From assembly GCA_017559845.1 (NCBI GenBank), contig JAFYQQ010000004.1, positions 41,232 to 105,231 of the forward strand: a stretch of 64,000 bases of DNA, in the 5' to 3' direction. This document shows positions 25,686 through 33,653 of the stretch, in pieces. The number at the start of each line of letters is the position of its first letter. The first letter of the stretch is position 1. The notes beneath the pieces were generated by a model. It did no database searches, was not told the DNA's origin, and worked only from the letters and a program-made list of their open reading frames with translations. The stretch is from Bacteroidaceae bacterium (lineage in GTDB: Bacteria > Bacteroidota > Bacteroidia > Bacteroidales > Bacteroidaceae). The position numbers and the translations under genes were made by a program.

Positions 25686-27491
25686 ATGAAAAAGAACTGG
25701 TTATTAACCGCGTTGTTCCTTTCGTTTTCTGTCCTTGGCATGGCCCAGGACGTGGTTGTAAACAGCGACCATTGGGCTGCTACCGATGCGCTGGGTCGCA
25801 CCGTGGGTCGTTATGACGGAGGAGGGAAGGAAGACAAGCAGGTGTTCATGTTCTACTGGACTTGGCACGAGCGCCACGATGCAGCCGGTACCGAGGTGAA
25901 GAACAATACGGAAATCATCCGCCAATATCCCGAGGCCATGCAGGACGCCAACCATCCTGCATGGACGAAGAAGGCCACTGGAAATTATTTCTGGGGTGAA
26001 CCCCTCTTTGGATATTATCGTACCACGGATACCTGGGTGCTGCGCAAGCACGCCGAACTGCTGGCGGACGCCAAGGTGGACGGTGTGTTCTTCGACTGCA
26101 CCAACGGTACCTTTACATGGGATGCCAGTACCGACTCGCTGCTCTATGCCTGGGACCAGGCACAAAAGGATGGTGTGAACGTGCCCAAGATAGCCTTCAT
26201 GCTGCCATTTGGTTTTAACGAAAACTCGCTTTATTCCCTGCGTCACCTCTATGAAAGGCTTTACAGCAAGGGAAAATTCAAGAATCTTTGGCTCTATTGG
26301 AATGGCAAACCCGTGATTATGGCCTATCCGCACAACCTTACCGACAGCGATCAGGACCGTGCCATCAAGGAATTCTTTACCTTCCGTCCCGGACAACCCG
26401 ACTATGTGGATGGCCCCAATCCCGCCTTTCCCAACCAGTGGGGATGGCTGGAGAATTATCCGCAGCACGGTTATGTGCCCACGTCCGATGGCAGCTATGA
26501 ACTGGTGACGGTGGGAATAGCGCAGAATGCCTGTCCCGAGACCAAGGGACATTGCAGTGCGTTCAACAAGCCTGGATCTCACTCGCGCAGCTATTCCAAG
26601 CGTAAGGGATTCGATCCCCGTCCTTTAGGTTATCTTTATGGATGGAATTTCCTGGAGCAGTGGGACAGAGCGTATGAGCTTGACCCCAAGGCTGTGTTCA
26701 TTACAGGGTGGAACGAATGGATTGCCGGAAAATATACGCGTGAGAACAGTACCTGGACAGGCGATCCCTTCTCCTTTGTGGACCAGTTCGACTCTGACCG
26801 TAGCCGTGACATCGAACCGGTGAAGACCTGGGGCGATTATGGCGACGTGTATTATCTTCAGCTGGTTGACCGTGTGCGCAAGTTCAAGGGAACAGACGCA
26901 CAACCGGCCGTGTCGGCATCCGTAAGCATCAAGCCTGGACAGTGGGGCAAATGGAAGGATGTTCAGCCCTTCTATGCCAGCTATAAGGGCAACACCCGTC
27001 ATCGGGACGCCAAAGCCTGCAGCCAGTATCATTATGTGAACACAACCGGACGAAATGACATTGTGGGCGCAAAGGTGGCCCGTGATGACAAGTTTGTCTG
27101 CTTCTATGTGGAGACGGCGGACAAGCTTACTCCTTCATCAGATGCGGCTTGGATGCGTCTGTTCATTGATGCGGACAGAAACAAGCAGACTGGATGGCAG
27201 GGCTACGACTTTGTGGTGAACTACGCACAGCCCAAGGCAGGAAAGGCCTTTGTGCAGAAGAGTCATCAGAACAAGTGGATATGGCACAACTGCGGAGAGG
27301 CTTCCATGAGCGTCAATGGAAACAAGATGATGCTGCGAATCCCCCGCAAGCTTTTGGGCATAGAAGGAAAACGAGTGGACCTGGAATTCAAGTGGAGCGA
27401 CAACATGCAGGACGAAGGTAACCTGATGGACTTCTATGTGAACGGTGATGTGGCGCCCGGCGGACGTTTCAACTATGTCTACAGTGAATAA
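25686..27491 (+). CDS. Secreted GH71/GH99-like glycoside hydrolase with C-terminal beta domain
   Basis: 601 residues, signal peptide 1-20 (ends GMAQ). Residues 40-390 look like a TIM barrel of the GH71/GH99 type: VFMFYWTWHERHDA, LLADAKVDGVFFDCTNG, MLPFGFNENS, LWLYWNGKPVIMAYPH and ITGWNEWIAGKY on successive strands. Residues 420-600 resemble a CBM9-like or DOMON-like beta domain (WMRLFIDADRNKQTGW, then ending in LMDFYVNGDVAPGGRF). Exact family and substrate are uncertain. It sits divergent from the sulfatase, with which it may share a sulfated or fucosylated glycan substrate. Confidence 0.65.
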   Translation: MKKNWLLTALFLSFSVLGMAQDVVVNSDHWAATDALGRTVGRYDGGGKEDKQVFMFYWTWHERHDAAGTEVKNNTEIIRQYPEAMQDANHPAWTKKATGNYFWGEPLFGYYRTTDTWVLRKHAELLADAKVDGVFFDCTNGTFTWDASTDSLLYAWDQAQKDGVNVPKIAFMLPFGFNENSLYSLRHLYERLYSKGKFKNLWLYWNGKPVIMAYPHNLTDSDQDRAIKEFFTFRPGQPDYVDGPNPAFPNQWGWLENYPQHGYVPTSDGSYELVTVGIAQNACPETKGHCSAFNKPGSHSRSYSKRKGFDPRPLGYLYGWNFLEQWDRAYELDPKAVFITGWNEWIAGKYTRENSTWTGDPFSFVDQFDSDRSRDIEPVKTWGDYGDVYYLQLVDRVRKFKGTDAQPAVSASVSIKPGQWGKWKDVQPFYASYKGNTRHRDAKACSQYHYVNTTGRNDIVGAKVARDDKFVCFYVETADKLTPSSDAAWMRLFIDADRNKQTGWQGYDFVVNYAQPKAGKAFVQKSHQNKWIWHNCGEASMSVNGNKMMLRIPRKLLGIEGKRVDLEFKWSDNMQDEGNLMDFYVNGDVAPGGRFNYVYSE

Positions 27492-27556
27492 ATGTGACGA
27501 AGAATATTTTTAAATGAAAATCAAATCAAACAAATAAAAAGTATAGTAAAACAGAT

Positions 27557-29005
27557 ATGACAACAGAACTTATCTTATTTGTGGCTGCTTCGTTGTTGCT
27601 GGTGAGCCTGTTGCTTTGCCGAACGGGGTTCAAGTTCGGACTGCCCGCCTTGTTGATGTTCCTTGTAGTGGGTATGCTTTTCGGCAGTGATGGGCTTGGT
27701 ATCAAGTTTGACAACACCAAGCAGGCGCAGTTTGTGGGAACACTTTCCCTTTGTGTCATCCTTTTTTCCGGTGGCATGGGAACCAAGTGGAAGGAAATAC
27801 AGCCCGTTTTGGGAAAGGGTGTCATGCTTTCCACCGTTGGCGTGCTGCTGACCACTGTTATAACTGGAGCATTCATCTATTGGGTCACCCCAAAACTCTA
27901 TGACGGCCGCAGTTTCACCCTGCTGCTGGCCCTGCTGCTGGCTGCCACCATGTCTTCAACGGACAGCGCCTCGGTTTTCAACCTGCTTTCTTCGCAGAAG
28001 ATGAACCTAAAGCACCGTCTGCGGCCCATTTTGGAGTTCGAGAGCGGAAGCAATGACCCCATGGCCTATTTGCTGACCATTGTGCTGCTGCAAGCCATTA
28101 CTGATGGCACTTTCGACCTTGCCGTCCTGGGTACCAAGCTGGTTGTACAGTTTGCCGTGGGCCTGTTCTTCGGCTTTGGCATGGGAAAGATTATTGTGTG
28201 GAGCATAAACCGTATAACCTTGCAGAACGGATCGCTCTATGCGCTTTTCCTTTTCAGCACCATCTTCATCACCTTTGCTGTGAGCAACGCTTGCGGCGGA
28301 AACGGCTTCCTCTCGGTATATGTGGCCGGCATGCTTGTGGGCAATTCCCGTATTGCCCGCCGAAGGGAGATTGATTCCTTCATGGACGGAATGACATGGC
28401 TGGTGCAGATTGTGATGTTCCTCTCGTTGGGACTTCTGGTAAATCCCAGCGATATGATGAGCGTCATTCTTGAAGCCGTTGTGGTGGGTGCGTTCTTGAT
28501 GGTGGTGGCCCGACCTGTCAGTGTGGTGCTTTGTCTGCTGCCCTGGATCAAGGAGATGAATCCCAAGGCCGTAACTTTCATTTCGTGGGTGGGACTGCGC
28601 GGAGCCGTGCCCATCATCTTTGCCACCTATCCCGTGGCGGCCAATATCCCAGGCTCTGAAATCATCTTCAACATCGTATTCTTCATCACGCTTCTTTCCT
28701 TGCTGGTGCAGGGAACCACCATCCCCTTTGTAGCACGCAAGCTGAATCTGGACGAGCCGTTGGAAGAACATTTGAACAGTTTTGGCGTGGAACTGCCGGA
28801 GGAGACCGGAAGCTATCTGACTGACCTGGTAGTAACGCCCGACATCCTTTCCGAGTGCGGACGCCTGATGAATGCCCGCCTGCCCAAGGGCGCGTTGGTG
28901 GTGCTTGTGCGCCGTGGAGATGACTATCAGGTGCCCAACGGCCAATTGGTACTGGAGAATGGCGATGTCCTGCTCCTGCTACAACGCGAAGAAAACAATG
29001 CATAA
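27557..29005 (+). CDS. CPA1-type K+(Na+)/H+ antiporter with RCK_C domain
   Basis: 482 residues. About 12 membrane helices fill residues 1-385, with the CPA1 core STDSASVFNLLSS and the FESGSNDPMAY block whose Asp is the ion-binding candidate. Residues 400-480 form a cytosolic TrkA-C (RCK_C) regulatory domain. The length and order match NhaP2/CvrA proteins, which export K+ or Na+ in exchange for protons. Given two Na+ pumps in the window it may help close the sodium cycle, but ion choice is not visible. The PqaA-like gene follows after 13 bases. Confidence 0.88.
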   Translation: MTTELILFVAASLLLVSLLLCRTGFKFGLPALLMFLVVGMLFGSDGLGIKFDNTKQAQFVGTLSLCVILFSGGMGTKWKEIQPVLGKGVMLSTVGVLLTTVITGAFIYWVTPKLYDGRSFTLLLALLLAATMSSTDSASVFNLLSSQKMNLKHRLRPILEFESGSNDPMAYLLTIVLLQAITDGTFDLAVLGTKLVVQFAVGLFFGFGMGKIIVWSINRITLQNGSLYALFLFSTIFITFAVSNACGGNGFLSVYVAGMLVGNSRIARRREIDSFMDGMTWLVQIVMFLSLGLLVNPSDMMSVILEAVVVGAFLMVVARPVSVVLCLLPWIKEMNPKAVTFISWVGLRGAVPIIFATYPVAANIPGSEIIFNIVFFITLLSLLVQGTTIPFVARKLNLDEPLEEHLNSFGVELPEETGSYLTDLVVTPDILSECGRLMNARLPKGALVVLVRRGDDYQVPNGQLVLENGDVLLLLQREENNA

Positions 29006-29018
29006 TAAATTTAAAATC

Positions 29019-30416
29019 ATGAAAAGAAAACTCCTCTTCTGTGCCCTCCTTCTGTGCCTGATGCTTGTTGGGGCGCGCCAGGCTCATGCCCAGAAAGCCT
29101 CTAAAGCCCTCCGCGCCTATGTGGAGCAGTATGACAATTCGTTCCAGTGGAAAGTGCTGGACAGCCTCCGCACCCAGGACGGCACGGCCTATCGTATGCG
29201 CATGCAGTCGCAGACCTGGCGCGGGTTTCCATGGATTCATGAGATGGTGGTCATTGTGCCTGATGAGGTGAAGCACCCCCACGTTTTGCTCCACGTTACC
29301 GGCGGATCGGCCAACAAGGAGACCGGCGAACCCAACTATCACGGATGGGACGAGGGTATCATCAGCATGATGGGCCATAGTGCCCGCCACTGCAGTGCCG
29401 TAACCGCCGTGCTTTGGCAAGTGCCCCGACAGCCGCTCTATGACAATCTGTACGAAGATGCGCTGATGTCCTATACATTCCACCAGTATCAGCTTACGGG
29501 AGACCAGACTTGGCCGCTCATCTTCCCCATGACCAAGAGTGTGATTAGTGCCATGAATGCCGTCGAGGAGTTTGCCGCCCTCAAGTCCTTGCCCTGCCGA
29601 AAGGGGCGCTTTGTGGTGAATGGCGTATCCAAGCGCGGATGGACCACTTGGATGACTGCCGCCACGGGCGATTCCCGAGTGGTGGCCATAGCGCCGATGG
29701 TCATAGATATCCTTAATATGCCCGTGAACGTGACTTACCAGAAGCACATGTACGGCGCCTACAGCATGGAGATTCATGACTATGTGGACCTGGGGCTTAC
29801 CGACTTGCTTGCCTCCACAAAGGGAAAGGGACTGCTTGACATGGTGGACCCCTATTCGTACCGCTCTGCCTACACCATGCCCAAGTGGCTGATGCTCGGC
29901 ACCAACGACGAGTACTGGACGGTGGATGCCGTAAAGAATTACATGTACGGCATTCCGGGCGATGAACGCATCACATATGTCCCCAATGCCGGACACGGCC
30001 TGGGCGACCGCAAAGCAGTGGCGTCCTCGCTGGAAGCCTTCTTCCACCACACCATACACGGACGCAAGTATCCCTCATGCAAGAGCGAGATAGATGAGGC
30101 CGACGGCAAATTCTGCCTGCAGCTGAAGACGGGCAGGGGAGAACTGCTCTCCGCACAGCTGTGGCAGGCAGAGTCTGATACCAAGGATTTCCGCAAGTGT
30201 ACCTTCGTTCCCGTAGACCTGCCCCTTCCTTCTGTCAAGAAGTTCACCGTTCCCGTGTCATTGCCGCAGAAGGGCTACAAGGCTTTCTTTGTGATGCTTA
30301 CCTACAAGCATCACGCCGGATACGACAGCTTCACGCTCTGTACCCGTATGTACACCGCCGATGCCACAACTGTCTTTGACAGCCCCTACGAGATGCCGGA
30401 AGGTCTGTTCCAGTAA
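29019..30416 (+). CDS. PhoPQ-activated protein (PqaA)-related hydrolase
   Basis: 465 residues from ATG 29019, chosen because MKRKLLFCALLLCLML begins a clean signal peptide (ending AHAQ); upstream in-frame codons overlap the antiporter. The body is an alpha/beta hydrolase of the PhoPQ_related family: nucleophile elbow VNGVSKRGWTTWM, conserved LMLGTNDEYWT with the Asp, and PNAGHGLGD with the His. Catalytic function is unproven in this family. The C-terminal 120 residues form a beta domain. Co-transcribed with the antiporter. Confidence 0.85.
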   Translation: MKRKLLFCALLLCLMLVGARQAHAQKASKALRAYVEQYDNSFQWKVLDSLRTQDGTAYRMRMQSQTWRGFPWIHEMVVIVPDEVKHPHVLLHVTGGSANKETGEPNYHGWDEGIISMMGHSARHCSAVTAVLWQVPRQPLYDNLYEDALMSYTFHQYQLTGDQTWPLIFPMTKSVISAMNAVEEFAALKSLPCRKGRFVVNGVSKRGWTTWMTAATGDSRVVAIAPMVIDILNMPVNVTYQKHMYGAYSMEIHDYVDLGLTDLLASTKGKGLLDMVDPYSYRSAYTMPKWLMLGTNDEYWTVDAVKNYMYGIPGDERITYVPNAGHGLGDRKAVASSLEAFFHHTIHGRKYPSCKSEIDEADGKFCLQLKTGRGELLSAQLWQAESDTKDFRKCTFVPVDLPLPSVKKFTVPVSLPQKGYKAFFVMLTYKHHAGYDSFTLCTRMYTADATTVFDSPYEMPEGLFQ

Positions 30417-30546
30417 ATTCCAGATGCACGGGAAGTGGCAATATATGCAGAAGAACCCGCAGAGATGATGATGTAGCGTCTGCTGCGCTTCCTGTCGGTA
30501 TGATGTGAAGTACATAGCCCTCACTGGCTACGTTATAGCGTTTTTG

Positions 30547-30582
30547 CCACGTCTGGCTTTGCCGGACGTGGACAGTTTTTTT
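30547..30582 (+). terminator. Intrinsic terminator after the PqaA-like gene
   Basis: CCACGTCTGGC pairs with GCCGGACGTGG (one mismatch) around TTT, followed by ACAG and seven T. Confidence 0.7.
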
Positions 30583-31118
30583 GGTGATGCCAATCGCCAA
30601 TGTAAAAATAAATACAACCCCTCTTTCTTGCTATTCATATGCCTGATTTTTTTCCTCCCGAGGAAAAAGTTTTTCCCTCACCACGGCGTATGTTTTTCTT
30701 CGGCTGAGAGAAAGGAGGAGGTGTTGGCGATGTAAGGAAAATTCGGAATTTTGCCCGAATGCAGATGTTTTCATGCCAAATCAAAAAGGCGGTTATGGCT
30801 GTTCCAACTGTGGGTTAAGGCCGAAAATTGCATGAAAAATGCCGTTTTGTGCCGTTTTTTGCGTCCTGAAAGCCATTTGTTTCATGCTCTGTTTTGCCCT
30901 CCTCAAAAAGGGGTGGGTGTACGAAGCCGGGGTTTCCATCCATCAAGGGGCGGGTTTTCGCGCATCAAAGTCGCTTTTTCGTGCATCAGAAACGCGAAAA
31001 TAGCAATCAAAAATGCCCACAATGGCGGTTTTTTGGGGGCAAAAAGTCGAAAACACAAAGTTTTCTTGCCCGATGCTGTTTTTACAAGCGTTGATTATCA
31101 ATGCGTTACGTGTATTTT

Positions 31119-31270
31119 CTTTGTATTTTTGTATTTTTGTGTTTTTGTGTTTATTGGTTAGTGCCTCGCCTATATATATATTATTAATTATTAAATGTAT
31201 TTATTGATTAAATAAGGTATATGCCTACACCCTTTGTTTTTTGAAAACACAAAAACACAAAAACACAAAA
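31119..31270. repeat. Low-complexity inverted pair (TTTTTGTG / CACAAAAA)
   Basis: A run of TTTGTATTTTTGTGTTTTT type is mirrored about 95 bases later by AAACACAAAAACACAAAAAC, with an A+T-only core (TATATATATATTATTAATTA) between. It could fold into a long weak hairpin. Confidence 0.6.
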
Positions 31271-31464
31271 TTGCGAGTAAGCGAGTGCAGAACATCAAAC
31301 TCGTTTGAATGTTATGCCGAGCGTGAGCAATTTCGACGAAAAGTCAAAACTGCGGTTAAGTGTTACCGAGTGATGGCGGGGAAAATGCCGTTTAAAGTTT
31401 GCCTATGTGCCATTAAATTTATAATTTTACGCCATAAAGTAAACATTTAGATACATTAAGATTT

Positions 31465-31905
31465 ATGAAACAGTATTTACAAAATTCTTTGCGGGCGCTG
31501 TTCCTGTCCCTCTCGGTGCTTCTGTCTTTGCCCATGTTGGCAGAAGTGGTTGAGATTAATGGAATCAACTATGACCTTATTCCAAAGGAGAAGGTTGCTA
31601 CTGTTATTGCGAAGAACACTGGCAGTTATTCTGGAGTTATTGTCATTCCAGAGTCTGTTGAGCATGAGGGTGCTACTTATAGCGTGACGTGCATTGGGGA
31701 AGGTGCTTTCTGGGATTGCTCTGGTTTGACCTCTGTCACTATCGGCAATAATGTGACGAGCATTGAGTATGGTGCCTTCTATGGTTGCTCTGGTTTGACC
31801 TCGCTGACTATCGGTAATAGCGTAACGAGCATTGGGGATGTAGCTTTCAGAAAATGCTCTGGTTTGACCTCAGTTACTATCCCCAATAGTGTGACAATTC
31901 TCTGA
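31465..31905 (+). pseudogene. BspA-like leucine-rich-repeat protein, 5' part
   Basis: Signal peptide (1-27), then a short beta region and three LRR_5 units of the BspA/Treponema type, period about 23 residues (CSGLTSVTIGNNVTSIEYGAF pattern, here split: CSGLTSVTIG, NNVTSIEYGAF). The frame runs into TGA at 31903 inside a 0.7-kb inserted element; the remaining repeats continue in frame after it at 32592. The intact protein would be a secreted adhesin or surface protein. Whether the truncated 146-residue product is made is unknown. Confidence 0.85.
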
Positions 31906-31930
31906 TATTATTTTGTAGTTTCGTTACATA
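31891..31930 (+). repeat. Left terminal inverted repeat of the element
   Basis: Outer nine bases GTGACAATT and inner TAGTTTCGTTACATA match the right end inverted; the 15 or so bases between are diverged. Confidence 0.75.
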
Positions 31931-32013
31931 TTAGTAAATTTGTTGCCATATATAAATTCTAATTTAGATATTGTGAAAAGCCATTTTTGTGTATCAAGAA
32001 TAAGAAAAACTTA

Positions 32014-32021
32014 TAATTTTG
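32014..32021 (+). promoter_or_regulatory. -7-like TAATTTTG inside the element
   Basis: TATAATTTTG ends 5 bases before ATG 32026; TTTG at 31986 is 24 bases upstream, a little far. If used, the transcript would be nearly leaderless. Confidence 0.4.
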
Positions 32022-32025
32022 TAAT

Positions 32026-32409
32026 ATGTGGTTAGCCTTTGCACAAAGGAAAAGTTGCCATCATAGAGAAGCTTTGATGGAACTTGGTTATATAAACTGG
32101 ACAATGCACCGAACCAATTTTGAAATTGGTGATATTGTATTCCTTTTTATGTCTGATGAAAGAAAAGTTGCTTTCAAAACAAAAGTTGTTGCCAAAGATT
32201 GTGATAGGACTGATATTGCTTATTGGCAAGTTAAGCCAAATATGCACTTCACTTATAAGTTGGAATTGGTGAAGGAGTACACAGGTAATAAGTTGGATGA
32301 AGAGAATCTAACTCAACACGGTTTCAAGGGTGGAAGAAGCATACAACATCCCTTGAAAAACAATGTTGAATTGTTAAGTTACATTGATTCCGTTTTTAAA
32401 GACTATTAA
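32026..32409 (+). CDS. EVE/PUA-like domain protein carried by the element
   Basis: 127 residues. The pattern GYINWTMHRTNFEIGDIVFLF followed by a charged loop, FKTKVVAKD, then YWQVK and YKLELVKEY fits EVE-like (PUA superfamily) domains that precede HNH or other nuclease domains in modification-dependent restriction proteins; here it stands alone without a nuclease. Such domains can bind modified bases in DNA or RNA. A+T content and codon use differ from the flanking gene, in line with transfer. The assignment rests on pattern only. Confidence 0.55.
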   Translation: MWLAFAQRKSCHHREALMELGYINWTMHRTNFEIGDIVFLFMSDERKVAFKTKVVAKDCDRTDIAYWQVKPNMHFTYKLELVKEYTGNKLDEENLTQHGFKGGRSIQHPLKNNVELLSYIDSVFKDY

Positions 32410-32556
32410 ATTTAGAGTATTTACTATGTATCGGAAAACAATCTACAACCATTATAAAGATAGGAAATGGAATTTTTGTTTGCTTGAAAGAACCACTGGA
32501 TGGTTATGAAATAGTAAGTGATGTGGCTGATAAAAGTGCTACTAACTAGCGAAAAG

Positions 32557-32593
32557 TATGTAACGAAACTATAAAATCGTGTTAAATTGTCAC
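32557..32593 (-). repeat. Right terminal inverted repeat of the element
   Basis: Inverted counterpart of 31891-31930. Confidence 0.75.
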
Positions 32594-33212
32594 GAGCATA
32601 GGGGAGTATGCTTTCCAATATTGCCCTGGTTTAATTTCGGTGACTATTGGTAGTGGTGTGACGAGCATTGGGGATGGCACTTTTTGTGGTTGCCGTGGTT
32701 TGACCTCGGTGACTATCCCTAATAGTGTAACGAGTATAGGGCATAGTGCTTTCCAATTTTGCTCTGGTTTGACCTCGGTGACTATCCCTAATAGTGTGAC
32801 GAGCCTTGGGGATCAAGCTTTCGAAGGTTGCTATGGTTTGACCTCGGTTACCATCGGTAGTGGAGTGGAGACTATAGGTTCAGTAAGCTTTTCCTATTGC
32901 CCCGACCTGCTTGATGTCTATTGCCATGCAAAGAATGTACCTAATACAGGAAGTGATGCCTTTGACGGCTCATATCCAGAAAATGCCACTCTTCATGTAC
33001 CCTCGGCCTCTGTAGAACTTTATAAGGCAGCATCGCCTTGGAAGGAATTCGGCAACATTGTTGCCCTCACAGATGAGGAAACCGGCATTGAGGAACTGAA
33101 AGCCGGAAACGGAACAAAGGCATCAGTCCTCTTCGACCTCAATGGCCGTCGCGTTCAGAAGGCACAGAAGGGCCTCTACATCCAGAACGGACGCAAAGTG
33201 CTGGTAAAATAA
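32592..33212 (+). pseudogene. BspA-like leucine-rich-repeat protein, 3' part
   Basis: Continues the LRR_5 repeats (about five more units), then a cap region DVYCHAKNVPNTGSDAF and a C-terminus beginning TGIEEL and ending GLYIQNGRKVLVK, with VLFDLNGRRVQ between, of the kind found on many secreted Prevotella proteins. It has no start of its own except weak internal GTG codons, so it is probably silent unless the element excises. Confidence 0.8.
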
Positions 33213-33237
33213 GGCATCCGATCACAATTCCATAGAT

Positions 33238-33279
33238 CCGCAGCACCCTTCTGCAATGCAAGGTGTTGCGGATTTTTTT
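33238..33279 (+). terminator. Intrinsic terminator of the BspA-like gene
   Basis: CCGCAGCACC and GGTGTTGCGG arms (one G-T pair), then seven T. Confidence 0.85.
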
Positions 33280-33322
33280 CGTTTCTCTGGGAGCAGGAAT
33301 TTCTCCGTCCCACCCCTCTTTT

Positions 33323-33366
33323 GGTGGACAATAGTGGACAATAGTGGACGTCCACCATTGTCCACC
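33323..33366. repeat. Direct and inverted AGTGGACAAT repeats
   Basis: GGTGGACAAT, AGTGGACAAT, AGTGGAC, then inverted GTCCACC and ATTGTCCACC, with the perfect palindrome GTGGACGTCCAC (33344-33355) at the junction. It lies 32-75 bases before a -7 element. Confidence 0.85.
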
Positions 33367-33397
33367 GATTATTTTTTCATGCCCGCCGAAAGCGCCC

Positions 33398-33405
33398 TAC
33401 CTTTG
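33398..33405 (+). promoter_or_regulatory. -7 element TACCTTTG
   Basis: TACCTTTGCACC with TTTT (not TTTG) 21 bases upstream. It would start a short transcript running toward the convergent oadB terminator. Confidence 0.5.
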
Positions 33406-33549
33406 CACCAGTGAAACACAAACGGGGAGCGGCCGGCCAACGCGTGTTGAACAAGAAGAAAAGAAAAGTTGAACAACACAAGAAGAAGAACGGAAAAAAA
33501 TATTACAGTCCGCTAAACAGGGGCGGCTGCGGCGGTCTTAATAAAATAA

Positions 33550-33581
33550 AGAGAGTCGGGCCGCAATGGACCAGACTCTCT
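33550..33581 (-). terminator. Terminator of the oad operon
   Basis: Arms AGAGAGTC (33550-33557) and GACTCTCT (33574-33581); on the minus strand a T-rich tract follows. Confidence 0.75.
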
Positions 33582-33653
33582 CTCGATCTTTGAAACGATT
33601 GGTATTGAAATGTGTCGCACAACGGGGTGCGGCGCATGTCCAAAGGTGGGGGA

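Larger units (their letters stand above)
30417..31464. other. 1-kb gene-free stretch
   Basis: Holds the terminator of the PqaA-like gene, a low-complexity inverted pair at 31119-31270 and repeat fragments shared with 6383-6483. Possible short frames are low-complexity and lack any domain; I call no gene. Confidence 0.6.
31891..32593 (+). mobile_element. 0.7-kb element with inverted-repeat ends and EVE-like cargo
   Basis: Interrupts the BspA-like gene between GTGAC (Val-Thr codons) and ACGAGC (Thr-Ser), and removing it restores the reading frame. The ends mirror each other: GTGACAATT at 31891 with TAGTTTCGTTACATA at 31916-31930, against TATGTAACGAAACTA at 32557-32571 and AATTGTCAC at 32585-32593. 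Flanks GTGAC and GTCAC are either the outermost repeat bases or a 5-bp target duplication with one change. No transposase is inside, so it is non-autonomous (MITE-like) but carries a gene. Confidence 0.75.
33213..33653. other. Intergenic region with terminator, operator-like repeats and a promoter
   Basis: Holds the terminator at 33238-33279, the AGTGGACAAT repeat cluster at 33323-33366, a -7 element at 33398-33405 and the oadB terminator hairpin. A 60-codon GTG frame from 33411 is Lys-rich, begins at the expected transcription start and has no domain; I regard the region as a possible small RNA, not a gene. Confidence 0.5.

Noticed and set aside
30505..31161. Small proteins between the PqaA-like and BspA-like genes
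   Set aside because: Low-complexity frames through terminator and repeat sequence, no start signals.
31891..32593. Invertible phase-variation segment
   Set aside because: Ends are inverted, but turning the segment would not restore the BspA-like frame and no recombinase is near.
33411..33593. 60-residue basic protein
   Set aside because: Starts at the predicted transcript start, Lys-rich, crosses a terminator hairpin, no motif.
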